The notes under the pieces were generated by a model. That model was not told the origin of the DNA. It made no database searches and saw only the letters and a program-made list of their open reading frames with translations. This document shows positions 28,801-39,400 of a DNA stretch of 64,000 nucleotides, piece by piece. A program made the position numbers and the translations under genes. This stretch comes from Andreprevotia sp. IGB-42 (GTDB taxonomy: Bacteria; Pseudomonadota; Gammaproteobacteria; Burkholderiales; Chitinibacteraceae): positions 1-64,000 of the forward strand of contig NZ_WXTX01000007.1 of assembly GCF_009848685.1 (NCBI RefSeq), read 5' to 3'. Position 1 is the stretch's first letter. Each line of letters begins with the position of its first letter.

Positions 28801-29280
28801 ATGGAACTCGAAACCCGGCTGGATCGTTACCTGCAGGATTACCCGCAAGCGCCGCGCGAAGTCATCCTGGCATCGCGGCTGCTGTTCCGGGCCGCGCACC
28901 TGTTGGAGGCGCATATCGATGCTGCCTTGCAGCCGCTGGGGCTGGTGATGCGGCAGTACCTGGCGCTGGTAATCATCAAGGCGGATGCGGGTACGCCGAT
29001 CAAGCCATCCGCGCTCAGCGTATCGCTGGATGCCACGCGCACGCAGGTTACCCGGCTGCTGGATGGGCTGGAGCAGGCGGGCTGGGTGCAGCGGCAGCAT
29101 TCGCAGGCAGACCGGCGCAGCCTGGATCTGCTGCTGACCGATGCCGGCGCGCAGTTGCTGCTGCAAGCCACCCCGGCTGTTCACGCCGCGTATGCGCAAG
29201 CGTGGCAGGTGGTGAGTGCAGAGGGTTTGCGCCCGATGATCGGTGGCCTGGCCCGGCTCAACAGCAGCCTGGGCGGGTAG
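28801..29280 (+). CDS. MarR-family transcriptional regulator
   Basis: The 159-residue winged-helix protein has a DNA-recognition region KPSALSVSLDATRTQVTRLL (helix-turn-helix), the wing with QADRRS, and LTDAG in the expected position. MarR proteins are ligand-released repressors, typically of adjacent efflux genes. The MFS transporter begins 4 bases after its stop. The upstream palindrome at 28740-28763 is the likely operator. Confidence 0.92.
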   Translation: MELETRLDRYLQDYPQAPREVILASRLLFRAAHLLEAHIDAALQPLGLVMRQYLALVIIKADAGTPIKPSALSVSLDATRTQVTRLLDGLEQAGWVQRQHSQADRRSLDLLLTDAGAQLLLQATPAVHAAYAQAWQVVSAEGLRPMIGGLARLNSSLGG

Positions 29281-29283
29281 GCG

Positions 29284-30822
29284 ATGCGGTTGCAGATGTC
29301 GGCACGGTTGCGGCAACAGCAGCGCCGGTTGCTGATGGCTTTGCTGGGGCTGATCACCGCGGTGGAGTTCTTCGAGAACACCATGTTCGTTTTTGCCGCC
29401 AGCCATATCGTCGGCGGCATCAGTGCCGCGCCGCGCGAGTTTGCGCAGGTGCAGGCGGCCTATGCAATCGGCAGCATGCTGATGATCGTCAAGCAGCAAT
29501 GGCTGTCGCGGCACTTTGGCTACCGGCGTTACCTGTGCGGCGCGCTGTTGCTGTTCATCATTGGCGCGCTGGGCTGCGCGGCCAGCCACAATCTGGCAGA
29601 GCTGACCGCGGCGCGCTTCGTGCAGGGCGTGGGCGGCGGGGCGCTGTTCACCAGCAGCCGTATCCTGGTCAACATGCTGTTCGGCCCGGCCGAGCGGGGC
29701 AGGGCGCTCAAGTATTTCATGGTGATGATCTTTGCGGCCTCCGCCTTTGCACCGGCACTCGCAGCGCAACTGGTGGATGCACACGGCTGGCAATGGTTGT
29801 TCTACGGTGCGCTGCCGCCGGCCATCGTGGCGCTGGCAGGGTGTTGGCTGCTGCTGCCGGAAACACCGCGCAGCGATGCTCCGGCACCTTACCCGGCGTG
29901 GCCACTGCTATTGTTTGCGGCGGCCATCGTCTGCCTGCAGCTGATGCTGTCGCAAACGCGCTATGACTTCTTTGCCCACCCGCTGCGCCTTTTGTTCCTG
30001 GCCGTGGCGGGCGGGGTGCTGCTGGCAGGCTTTTTGTGGCAGCAGTACCGCCATCCGGATCCGATCCTGCATGTGCGCGAGCTGCACAGCCCGGTGTATC
30101 TCACCGGGCTGGGGCTGTATTTCCTGCACTATTTCCTGAGCAACTTCAGCGGTTATCTGTTCCCGGTGTATGCCGAGCACGCGCTGGCCCTGCCACTGAC
30201 GGCGGTAGGCTGGTTGAGCAGCATCGCCGGCGTTGCCGGGGTGGGCATTGCTTATGGCTACGTCAAACTGGGCCGGCGCTTTGCCAGCAAGAAGCCCTTG
30301 ATGCTGGTGGGCGCGCTGGCCATGGCGCTGACTGCATGGTGGTTTGCACGGCTGCCGGCAGATGCCACCGCTGCATCCTTGCTGCCGGGCCTGCTGGCCA
30401 AGGGGCTTTTCTCGGTGCTGCTGGTGATGCCGGTAGCGGGGCTGACGTTCCGCGAGCTGGGGGATAGCCGCTTTGCGCATGGCTACCAGGGCAAGAACCT
30501 GATGCGGCAGATTGCCGGTTCCATTTCCACCGCCATCGCTGCGGTGCTGATGCAGAACCGCCAGTTTGCCGTGCACACGGAGCTGAGCGGCACGCTGGGC
30601 GCAGACCGGCCAGCGGTGGGGCAATGGCTGGAGCAGATGCAGCAGCTGTTACAGGTGCGGGGATTTTCTGGCGAGCAGGCGCATGCGGGTGCTTTGGCCG
30701 AGCTGGCCCGCGTGGTCGATCACCAGGCGCAGTTGATTGCCTGTCAGGATCTGTACCTGTTGCTGGCTGCCGCCGCAGTGTTGACTGCCTGTGTGGTGGC
30801 GCTGCAGCGCAAGCTGCCATGA
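29284..30822 (+). CDS. MFS drug:H+ antiporter (DHA2/EmrB-QacA-like)
   Basis: The 512-residue polytopic protein shows about 14 hydrophobic segments. GGALFTSSRILVNMLFGPAERGRALK covers the loop and motif C-like region of this family, and FEN in the first helix region is shared with related exporters. It probably expels toxic organic compounds. No HlyD/EmrA adaptor gene is adjacent, so it may work alone in the inner membrane. It is cotranscribed with the MarR gene 4 bases upstream. Confidence 0.9.
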   Translation: MRLQMSARLRQQQRRLLMALLGLITAVEFFENTMFVFAASHIVGGISAAPREFAQVQAAYAIGSMLMIVKQQWLSRHFGYRRYLCGALLLFIIGALGCAASHNLAELTAARFVQGVGGGALFTSSRILVNMLFGPAERGRALKYFMVMIFAASAFAPALAAQLVDAHGWQWLFYGALPPAIVALAGCWLLLPETPRSDAPAPYPAWPLLLFAAAIVCLQLMLSQTRYDFFAHPLRLLFLAVAGGVLLAGFLWQQYRHPDPILHVRELHSPVYLTGLGLYFLHYFLSNFSGYLFPVYAEHALALPLTAVGWLSSIAGVAGVGIAYGYVKLGRRFASKKPLMLVGALAMALTAWWFARLPADATAASLLPGLLAKGLFSVLLVMPVAGLTFRELGDSRFAHGYQGKNLMRQIAGSISTAIAAVLMQNRQFAVHTELSGTLGADRPAVGQWLEQMQQLLQVRGFSGEQAHAGALAELARVVDHQAQLIACQDLYLLLAAAAVLTACVVALQRKLP

Positions 30823-30898
30823 ATTGATGATCGGTACGCCGGGCGCATGGTGGTCATGCCCACTGCCGCAGCAAGGGTGCTGCTGATACACTCGCGGC

Positions 30899-32071
30899 AT
30901 GAATCGGGAATTCGATATTGTGATCGTCGGTGGTGGCCTGGTCGGGGCGGCGCTGGCTGCCAGCTTGCGGGACAGCGCGTTCGAGATCGCGCTGGTCGAA
31001 GGGGCACCGCCTGCCAGTACCTGGCCGGCGGAAGAATGGGATAGCCGCGTCTACGCGATCAGCCGCGCCAGCCGGCGCCTGCTCAAGGAGATCGGCGCGT
31101 GGCAGAAGCTGGATGCCAGCCGGCTGGGACCGGTTGCGGCGATGCAGATCTACGGCGACGATGGCCGATCAAAGCTGGCATTCAATGCGCTGGATGCTGG
31201 CGTGGACGATCTGGCGGTGATCCTGGAAAGCCGCCAGCTGCAGTCTGCGTTGTGGCAGACCGCCAGCGAGGCGGGCAATGTCACGCTGATTACGCCAGCC
31301 CGGCCCGAGCAATACCAGGCCGACCGTGATGGCGCGCAACTGACGCTGAGCAATGGCGACACCTTGCGCGCCCGTCTGGTGGTGGGCGCTGATGGTGCGC
31401 AATCCTGGCTGCGCCAGCAGGCCGGTATCGAAGCGCGTGCCGAGGCTTACCAGCAGTGGGGTGTGGTGGCCAATTTCGACATCGAGCGCCCGCACTACGG
31501 CGCCGCGAGACAATGGTTTTTTGAAGACGGCGTGCTGGCCTGGCTGCCGCTGGCCGGCAACCGTATTTCTATCGTGTGGTCGTGTGATGATGCCCGGAAG
31601 GACGAGCTGCTGGCGCTGGACGCAACCGCGCTGGCGGCACGCGTGGCGGATGCCGGCGGCAGGCAACTGGGTGAGCTCACCACCATCACCACTGCGGCGG
31701 CGTTTCCGCTGCGGCTCACGCACGTCGAATCACTGGTGCAGGCGCATGTGGCCTTGGTGGGCGATGCCGCCCATACCGTGCACCCGCTCGCCGGTCAGGG
31801 CGTCAACCTGGGTTTTGGCGATGTTGCGGAACTCGCGCGTATTCTCAAGGCCGAACACCCGGCCCGTTGTGGGGACTATCTGGTGTTGCGCCGCTACGAG
31901 CGCGCGCGGCGCGAAGCAATCTATCTGATGCAGGGCGTTTGCCACGGCCTGCAAAAGTTGTTCAACAACACCAATCCGTGGCTTAAACCGCTGCGCAATC
32001 TGGGGCTGGGGCTGACGGACAGCCTGCCTTGGGTGAAGCAGCAACTGATCCATCATGCGATGGATAACTGA
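30899..32071 (+). CDS. FAD-dependent UbiH/UbiF/Coq6-family monooxygenase
   Basis: The 390-residue flavoprotein has the N-terminal dinucleotide motif (DIVIVGGGLVGAAL), the middle GADG segment (VVGADGAQSWLR), and the FAD-ribityl motif GDAAHTVHPLAGQGVNLGFGD. These place it in the ubiquinone-biosynthesis hydroxylase family. Which ring carbon it modifies (UbiH, UbiF, UbiI or broader-range UbiM) cannot be decided by eye. dsbC follows by 9 bases. Confidence 0.9.
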   Translation: MNREFDIVIVGGGLVGAALAASLRDSAFEIALVEGAPPASTWPAEEWDSRVYAISRASRRLLKEIGAWQKLDASRLGPVAAMQIYGDDGRSKLAFNALDAGVDDLAVILESRQLQSALWQTASEAGNVTLITPARPEQYQADRDGAQLTLSNGDTLRARLVVGADGAQSWLRQQAGIEARAEAYQQWGVVANFDIERPHYGAARQWFFEDGVLAWLPLAGNRISIVWSCDDARKDELLALDATALAARVADAGGRQLGELTTITTAAAFPLRLTHVESLVQAHVALVGDAAHTVHPLAGQGVNLGFGDVAELARILKAEHPARCGDYLVLRRYERARREAIYLMQGVCHGLQKLFNNTNPWLKPLRNLGLGLTDSLPWVKQQLIHHAMDN

Positions 32072-32080
32072 AGCAAGGAA

Positions 32081-32818
32081 ATGTCCGTGAAAAAGCTCTA
32101 CAGCCTGATGCTTGCTGCTGGTCTCGTTGCACTGACCGCTTGTTCGGCTACCGCAGCCGATACAGTGCCCAAGGATCTGAAAGCCAAATTGCAGCAGCAG
32201 CTGAGCGTCAAAGAAATCTCGTCGATCAGCACCACGCCGATGAAAGGCATTTATGAGGTGGTGCTGGGCAACCGGGAAATCGTGTATACCGATGCCACCG
32301 GCGCTTATGTGCTCGTTGGCGACATGATCGATGTGGCCAAGAAACAAAGTCTGACCGAAACACGCAAGAACGACCTGATGAAGGCCGATTTTTCCAAGCT
32401 GCCGCTGGAGCGTGCGATCAAGGAAGTGCGTGGCGATGGCAGCCGCAAGTTGGCCGTGTTTTCCGATCCGGATTGCCCTTTCTGCCACAAGCTGGAAAAA
32501 GAAGGCTTGGCCGGCCTGACCAACGTCACCATCTATACCTTCCTGTTCCCGCTGCCCATGCATCAGGACGCCGAGCGCAAATCGATTGCCATGTGGTGTG
32601 CATCGGGTACCGGCCCGGCAGCGTGGCGTGCATGGATGGATGACGGCAAGCTGCCGGAACCTGCCAAGATCGATTGCGAAAACCCGGTGCAGCAAAACCT
32701 GGCATTGGGCCAGCAGATGGGTATCAGCGGTACGCCAGCGCTGATCTTCACCAATGGCAAGGTGGTACCGGGCGCAATCCCGAAGGAAAGGATCGAAGAG
32801 CTGCTGAACGCCAAGTAA
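32081..32818 (+). CDS. dsbC: Thiol:disulfide interchange protein DsbC
   Basis: The 245-residue exported isomerase has a signal sequence (about 1-27) containing an LTAC lipobox-like element, so lipidation is possible. An N-terminal dimerisation domain precedes the thioredoxin fold with the active site C132-P-F-C135. A cis-proline TP follows in GTPALIF, as does the second disulfide pair (CASG, CENP). It corrects wrong disulfides in the periplasm. AAGGAA precedes the ATG, and a terminator follows at 32871. Confidence 0.94.
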   Translation: MSVKKLYSLMLAAGLVALTACSATAADTVPKDLKAKLQQQLSVKEISSISTTPMKGIYEVVLGNREIVYTDATGAYVLVGDMIDVAKKQSLTETRKNDLMKADFSKLPLERAIKEVRGDGSRKLAVFSDPDCPFCHKLEKEGLAGLTNVTIYTFLFPLPMHQDAERKSIAMWCASGTGPAAWRAWMDDGKLPEPAKIDCENPVQQNLALGQQMGISGTPALIFTNGKVVPGAIPKERIEELLNAK

Positions 32819-32870
32819 ACACGTCGTGCATGGCTTCTGCCATGCCGCGTGCTTCCGGCTGACAGGGTAG

Positions 32871-32895
32871 CGCCCCGCATTGCGGGGCGTTGTTC
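32871..32895 (+). terminator. Terminator after dsbC
   Basis: CGCCCCGCA (32871-32879) pairs with TGCGGGGCG (32881-32889), followed by a T-rich tail. Confidence 0.75.
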
Positions 32896-33102
32896 GTTCG
32901 GGGCTATGGCAACCGCTTGAATGGCAGCATCCCGGGCCGTGGCGCGTGTGATCCGGGCGCACCGCCGGGGGCCAGCAGCGCCTGTGGTTTCTGACATGCA
33001 TGCGCTCGTCGTAAGATTTTTGGGGTGCAGGTACGGCGTGTCAGAATGACGGTGTTGAATTCTTTTCCGTCACGCATCAGCCGTTGCCGCTGCAGGTTCC
33101 CC

Positions 33103-35838
33103 ATGCTTTCCTTCCGTCCGCGCTCTTTCCTGCTCACCGCGCCGCTGCTCGCGCTATCTGTATTGCTCACCGCCTGTGTCGACGACGTGGGCGACAACGC
33201 TCCGCAGCGTGTGCAAAGTGATGCGCAGGTGCAAAACCTGATCGTCAAGATGAAGCAGGATGGCCTGCAGCAGCAAGTGGCGCTGCTCTCTGCCGCCGCG
33301 GCCCGGGCGGTATCAACGCGCGCCGGAACCCGTTTGGTGCCATTGCGTGTCAGTGCGACCGGTGCGCAGGTGCTGGCTTTGCCCGCACCGGTATCAGGCC
33401 ATGAAGCTGCACAGATTGCCGCCCGTATTGCAGCGGACAGCAGCGTTGAGTATGCCGAGCCGGATGTGCGCATGACTGCACTGGCGGTGCCCAATGACAG
33501 CCGTTTTGGCGAGCAATGGGCACTGCGCGAGCCCGAACGTGCTGCGGGTGGTATCAATGCGGTGGATGCGTGGGATGTCACACAGGGTAGCGATGGCATC
33601 GTGGTGGCGGTGGTCGATACCGGCATTTTGCCGCATGCGGATTTTGGTGGCCGCGTGTTGCCCGGTTACGACTTCATTTCCGATGCAAAAATGGCCAACG
33701 ATGGGGGTGGGCGCGACAGCAATGCCGCAGACCCCGGCGATTGGCTGACTCAATCCGAGGCCATTGCAAATGGCGGGAATGCTGCCCGCAGCAGTAGCTG
33801 GCATGGCACACACGTGGCCGGCATCATTGCCGCGCAGGGCAATAATGGCCTGGGTGTGGCCGGCATAGACTGGCATGCGCGCATTCTGCCGGTGCGCGTG
33901 CTGGGCAAGGGCGGCGGCATGCTGTCCGATATCACCGACGGCATCGTGTGGGCGGCAGGCGGCGGCGTACCCGGTGTACCCACCAACCCCAATCCGGCAC
34001 GGGTGATCAACATGAGCCTGGGTGGCGGTGGCACATGCAGCCGCAGTTACCAGGATGCAATCGATTACGCAGTAGCGCGTGGCGTGGTGGTGGTGGTGGC
34101 TGCCGGTAACGAGGCACAGGATGCGGGCAGCGTGGCGCCGGCCAGTTGCAACAACGTGATTACCGTGGCCGCAGTCGGCCTCGACGGTGGCAGAGCCGGC
34201 TATTCCAACTATGGCAGCAAGGTTACCCTTGCAGCGCCTGGCGGCAATATGGGCCGGGATACCGGCATCCTGTCGCTGGGTGACCGTGGTACCACCACGC
34301 CGCAGTACAGCAATGATTACGTGAACATGCAGGGCACCAGCATGGCGGCGCCGCAGGTGGCTGGCGTGGTATCGCTGATGCTGGCGGTGAACCCGGCGCT
34401 GAACAGCGCACAGGTCAGGGATATCCTGCGTTATAGCGTCCGGCAGTTCCCCACAGGGACCGGCCATGATTGCACCTTGTCGATGTGCGGGGCAGGGTTG
34501 GTCAACGCTGCAGCTGCCGTGCGTGCTGCCGCAGCGGCAACGGGGGGCAATACGCAGGCCGTCCCGCAATCGGGCTGGTGGTGGAATACCAGCGAAGGCG
34601 GGCGTGGCTTTGCACTGGAAATCCGCAATGGCCGCATTTTCATGGCCGGCTTCCTGTACGGTGCTGATGGCAAGCCCACCTGGGTGGTGTCCGGCGGGCA
34701 GATGAGGGATGCCTATAACTACAGCGGCAAGCTTGAGCAATATCGCGGTGGCCAGATGCTTGCCGGCAGCTACAAGGCGCCGCAGATGACCGGAACGGTC
34801 GGCGATGTATCGCTGAAATTCACCGATGCCAGCCACCTGGTGATGAACTGGCCGGGCGGGCAGGTGCAACTCGAGCGTTTCGATATCGTGCCGGGCAGCC
34901 TGGCCAGGCCGCAACAGGGTTTCCGGCCGGATTCCGGCTGGTGGTGGAACCCGGCAGAAGCGGGCAGTGGCTATGCCATCGAAGTGCAGGGTGATCAGCT
35001 GTTCGTTGCCGGCTTCATGTACGACGAGCAGGGCAATCCCACCTGGATGGTATCGAGCGGCACCATGACAGCAAACAATGCCTACGCCGGCAATTGGGTC
35101 AGCTATGCCGGTGGCCAGCCGATGGTGGGTAGCTACCGGGCACCGGTGGTGACCAATCCGGCTGCGGGCGCATTGCGGCTGGCTTTCAGTGATAGCCGCA
35201 ATGTGGTGATGACCTTGCCCAATGGCGCAAAGAAAACGCTGACACGCTTCGATGTCGGCGTGAATCTGCCTTTCGTGTCGCTCCCCTCCAACCAGATCAG
35301 GACATCGCAACTGCTGGGCTCGTGGACGTTCTCTTATCGCATCTATACCAGCCCCTTTACCGATTACTTCCTGTTCGATGCCGTCGAGCAATCGTATGAC
35401 GATGCCAATCAGTACTATGCGTATGGACTGGATGCTTATGGTGATCTGGTCATTGGCGCTTATTTTGACAATCCGCCGGGCTATATGATCTACAGCGCCG
35501 GGGAATTGATCGACCAGGTCTACACCTTCAGTTCCGCCGATTCCGATGTGGTCAATGGCGGCTGCTATTACCTGATCGACAACAGCACCGGTAGATGGAG
35601 CAATTGCTACTCACTGTTCGGTATCCGCACCCGGGATGGCGGTGTCAGCAGCTTTGCCAATGGCGGGCAAGCCGCGACGGCGCGCGCCAGCCAGGAGCAG
35701 CAACGCCTGGCCGGGGTCAACCAGGCGACCGCGGGTGCTGCCGGCCAGCGCCTGCTGTCAACGCCGGATGCATTGGCACAGCAGCGCGTGCAGGCGATGA
35801 AACAGCGCATTGATCAGCAACGGAACACGGGGCAGTAA
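33103..35838 (+). CDS. Subtilisin-family (S8) serine protease lipoprotein with GWWW repeats
   Basis: ATG 33103 gives a lipoprotein signal ending LLTAC and 911 residues. A short pro-region leads into an S8 domain with the triad Asp172 (VVDTGI), His234 (WHGTHVAG) and Ser413 (GTSMAAP). After about residue 480 two homologous repeats of about 110 residues each begin SGWWWN and contain G.A.E......AGF.Y...G.PTW. A unique domain (about 730-860) and a Gln/Ala-rich tail follow. The protein is probably a cell-surface or secreted protease; the repeats are of a type seen in exported proteins of gammaproteobacteria, function unknown. Confidence 0.9.
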   Translation: MLSFRPRSFLLTAPLLALSVLLTACVDDVGDNAPQRVQSDAQVQNLIVKMKQDGLQQQVALLSAAAARAVSTRAGTRLVPLRVSATGAQVLALPAPVSGHEAAQIAARIAADSSVEYAEPDVRMTALAVPNDSRFGEQWALREPERAAGGINAVDAWDVTQGSDGIVVAVVDTGILPHADFGGRVLPGYDFISDAKMANDGGGRDSNAADPGDWLTQSEAIANGGNAARSSSWHGTHVAGIIAAQGNNGLGVAGIDWHARILPVRVLGKGGGMLSDITDGIVWAAGGGVPGVPTNPNPARVINMSLGGGGTCSRSYQDAIDYAVARGVVVVVAAGNEAQDAGSVAPASCNNVITVAAVGLDGGRAGYSNYGSKVTLAAPGGNMGRDTGILSLGDRGTTTPQYSNDYVNMQGTSMAAPQVAGVVSLMLAVNPALNSAQVRDILRYSVRQFPTGTGHDCTLSMCGAGLVNAAAAVRAAAAATGGNTQAVPQSGWWWNTSEGGRGFALEIRNGRIFMAGFLYGADGKPTWVVSGGQMRDAYNYSGKLEQYRGGQMLAGSYKAPQMTGTVGDVSLKFTDASHLVMNWPGGQVQLERFDIVPGSLARPQQGFRPDSGWWWNPAEAGSGYAIEVQGDQLFVAGFMYDEQGNPTWMVSSGTMTANNAYAGNWVSYAGGQPMVGSYRAPVVTNPAAGALRLAFSDSRNVVMTLPNGAKKTLTRFDVGVNLPFVSLPSNQIRTSQLLGSWTFSYRIYTSPFTDYFLFDAVEQSYDDANQYYAYGLDAYGDLVIGAYFDNPPGYMIYSAGELIDQVYTFSSADSDVVNGGCYYLIDNSTGRWSNCYSLFGIRTRDGGVSSFANGGQAATARASQEQQRLAGVNQATAGAAGQRLLSTPDALAQQRVQAMKQRIDQQRNTGQ

Positions 35839-36006
35839 GGCGCAAAGGGGCTGCGCTGCGCCGGGATATCCCGCTTTATTCCGGGCCGCAGTCCCGGGTT
35901 GTCGCCTGGTCTGCGGTTGCATCGGGCACGGGGGCAGCGGTCTCCGGCGCGAACCGGCTATCTTCCCCGGTCAACCGGGCTGAACTCCGGGAAGTCGTAC
36001 GGCGGA

Positions 36007-36331
36007 TCAGTGCGTTCCCGGTGCGGTTGCGGCGTCAGTCGGGGCCGGAATCGTAACGACGGTGTCCCAGTAAAACAGCTGGCCCGGCTCGATCACCTGC
36101 TCCGGTTCGGTATCGAGCGCAGCCGCATATAAAAAAGGCTTGTTGGTCAGCGTGGCCACCAGCTTACCTGTGTCGTGGATACCACGGATCACCAGGCAGT
36201 CGCCGTCCCTCCCAAACCTGTGCGAATTTGATGGATTTCATCCATAACGCCGCCACGGTCGGCGCTGCAGGTGGCGTGGCAACAGGCTGCACCGCACTGG
36301 CGGCGAGTTGCAAGGTGGCGAGGGCGATCAT
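36007..36331 (-). pseudogene. Small exported protein interrupted by a single-base frameshift
   Basis: Two minus-strand frames join into one sensible protein. The first has a signal-like start (MIALATLQLAASA from 36331) and ends in KSIKFAQV. The second continues GRDGDCLVIRGIHDTGKLV and runs to the stop at 36007. Removing one base from the TTTGGG run near 36210-36220 would join them into about 107 residues. The product has no recognised domain. Either a real pseudogene or a sequencing/assembly indel explains this. Confidence 0.5.
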
Positions 36332-36486
36332 CAGGGAGCGGAACAGGGTGATCGCTGGGGCCGTGTTCCGAATGCCCGCACCGGGGCGACACAAATTTTT
36401 AATCGTCCCGTTACGTACCCGTCATGCGCCGTCAACACTTCTAGACGACTATGCGAATTCCAAATTATCAGATGGGGGAGTTCAGC

Positions 36487-39400
36487 ATGAGCATGTCACG
36501 TCGTCGTTTCCTGAAATATGGTGGTGCCGGTGCATCGCTGGCGGCTTTGCCGCTCAGCCTGCAGAAGGTGCTGGCTGCCGGCACGCAAGCAGGTAGCCTG
36601 GCTTCGGTGGCGCATGTGGTGATCCTGAGCCAGGAAAATCGCGCGTTCGATCACTACCTGGGCACGCTCAACGGCGTGCGTGGCTACAACGATCCGCACC
36701 CGTTGCGCCTGCCCGATGGCAGCAGCGTGTTCGCGCAGAAGAACGCCAGTGGCCAGGCCATCTGGCCGTTCCGCCTGAATGCCGCCACCACCAACGGCCA
36801 GTGCATGGTCGACGTGGCGCACGACTGGAGCACCGGTCGCCAGGCATTCAACGGCGGTGTGATGGACAAGTGGATACCCAACAAGGGCAATTACGGCATG
36901 GCGTACTACACGCGCGCCGATATCCCGTTCCACCATGCGTTGTCCGATGCCTTCACCACCTGTGATCACTATTTCTGTTCCGCCGATACCAGTACCAACC
37001 CCAACCGGCTGTTCCTGATGTCCGGCTCCAACGGTGCCGGGCTGTGGAGCGGTGCTGCGTCGATGGATAACAACGAAGCAACGCCCTTCACCTGGAAAAC
37101 CTATGCCGAGCGGCTGGAAACGGCCGGCATCAGCTGGAAGGTGTATCAGGAAGCGGATAACTACGACGACAATGCGCTGGCCTGGTTTGCCAACTTCAAG
37201 AATGCTGCCACCAGTTCCAACCTGTACAAGCGCGGTATGGCGCGTTTTGCCCGCACGCAGTTCGCTACCGACGTGCAGAACGATGCATTGCCGGCAGTGA
37301 GCTGGATCATTGCCCCGGCGGCGCTGTCCGAACACCCCAACCACAGCCCGAACGGCGGTGGCGATTACGCCAAGATCTTCCTCGATGCGCTCGCCAGCAA
37401 CCCGGCGGTGTGGGCCAAGACGGTGTTCATTTACACCTATGACGAAAACGGCGGCATTTTCGACCACGTAGTGCCACCGATACCGCCGGCCGGCACCACC
37501 AATGAATGGAGCAACGGTTACCCGCTGGGCCTTGGCCACCGCATTCCCACCTGGCTGATTTCGCCGTGGAGCGTGGGGGGCTGGGTGCATAGCCAGACCA
37601 GTGACCATACCTCCACGCTGCGTTTCCTGGAGCAGTTTACCGGCGTGCAGGAACCCAATATCAGTGCATGGCGCCGCAGTGTTTGCGGTAACTTGATGGA
37701 TGGTTTCGACTTCACCGCCAGCGGCTATGGCTTTCCGTCCACATTGCCCAATACCGCCAACCTGGCATCCGATGCCGCCTATGCCTGCGCCAATCTGCCG
37801 GCCGCCACGCCCAATGGCGAGAACAGCGCACCGCTGGTCGAAGCAGGCGGCGCGCGGCCGCTGCGCCCGGTCGCCGTGCAGCCGTCGCTCAATGCGGTGG
37901 TCGATCCGGCCACCAGGAAGATCACGCTCAGCTTTGGCAACAGCGGTGCGCAGGGCGCAGCATTCGATGTGCATGGCTACACCTACCTGTTGTTCACACC
38001 GGTGTTCGTCACTGTGCCGGCCAGCGGCAGCCAGACGCAGGTGATCGATGGCGCCAGCGCCACCAATGGCCGCTTCGACGTGGCCGTGCATGGCCCCAAC
38101 AGCTTCTATCGCCGCTTTGCCGGCAGCTTCTCGGCCACTGCTTACCAGAGCGGTGCGTATCCACAAGTGACGGTGACGCCCAACCCGGTTGGCGGCGCGG
38201 TCAGCGTCACCATCCAGAACCGCACGGCTGCCGCCATCACCATCAACGTCGACAACTATCTGGCCGGCACACGTGCGCCGCAGCTCATTGCCGCCAGTGC
38301 CACCGCCACGTTCACGCTATCCACGCTGAACAACTGGTACGACTTCATGTTGCTGGTGAACGGTGATGCCACCAATACCTTCATCTACGAGTATTGCGGC
38401 CATATCGAGGGCGGAACCAGCATGACCTTCCCGGGGCGCCGCGCCATTGCCGGCGTTACCCCGAGCCCCACGCCGACGCCGTCGCCCACGCCATCGCCGG
38501 AGCTGGGTGCGGGCTTTACCGCGGCGCTGCTCACCGGCCTGACCCACTACTACCGTTTCGAGAACGGCGGCAGCGACGAGGTGGGCGGCAATGCGCTGAC
38601 CACCGCCGGCCCGGTGGCGTACGACACTGCCGGCAAGTACAGCACTGCGCTCAAGCTCGATGCCACGCAGGCCGCTGCTGCCTACCTGCCGTACGACATG
38701 AGCACCGGCCCGGCCAGTTTCAGCCTGGGCTTCTGGGTGAAACTGCCTACCGGCATGGCCACCGAAACCAGCGTGATGGCCAACAAGGACTGGGCCACCG
38801 GCAAGAACGCCGGTATCTCCATCGGCACCACCGGTGATGGCCGCTTCAAGTTCAATATCGGTGACGGCACCAACCGCGCGGATGGCTATATCGCCATGGT
38901 GGTGGGCAGCTGGATCTACGTGGCCATCACGCTCGATACCGCCAACAAGAAGATGATCTGCTACGCCAGCAATGCCGCCGGCGTGGTCAGTACCACCACG
39001 ATCAGCTACAGCAACGTCACCGGCAATATCGTGCCGACCTACAAGCGCTGGGCGCTGAACGAAGATGCGCGTGGCGATTACTACAGCCGCTTCCCCACCG
39101 AGAAATACCTGCTCGAGTTCGATGACCTGGCCGTATGGAACCGCATCCTCAACGCCAGCGATATCGGCGCGATTGCCGGCGCCAACCAGCCGATCCAGAC
39201 GCTGCGCACAGCGCCGACGCCCACTCCGACGCCGGCCCCGACTGGCTGGAGCGCTGCACTGCTGACCAGCCTGGCGCATTACCACCGCTTCGATGGCGAT
39301 GGCGTGGACGACGTGGCCGGCAGCAGCGCCACTTTTGCCGGCACCACCACCTATCCGGCCGGCCAGTACGGTAGCGGCATCCAGCTATCTGCCCCGCTCG

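Noticed and set aside
33394-35391. 665-residue minus-strand frame
   Set aside because: It is antisense to the S8 protease gene; composition is His/Gly/Ala-rich without motifs.
36496-38166. 556-residue minus-strand frame
   Set aside because: It is antisense to the phospholipase C gene, which has full catalytic motifs.
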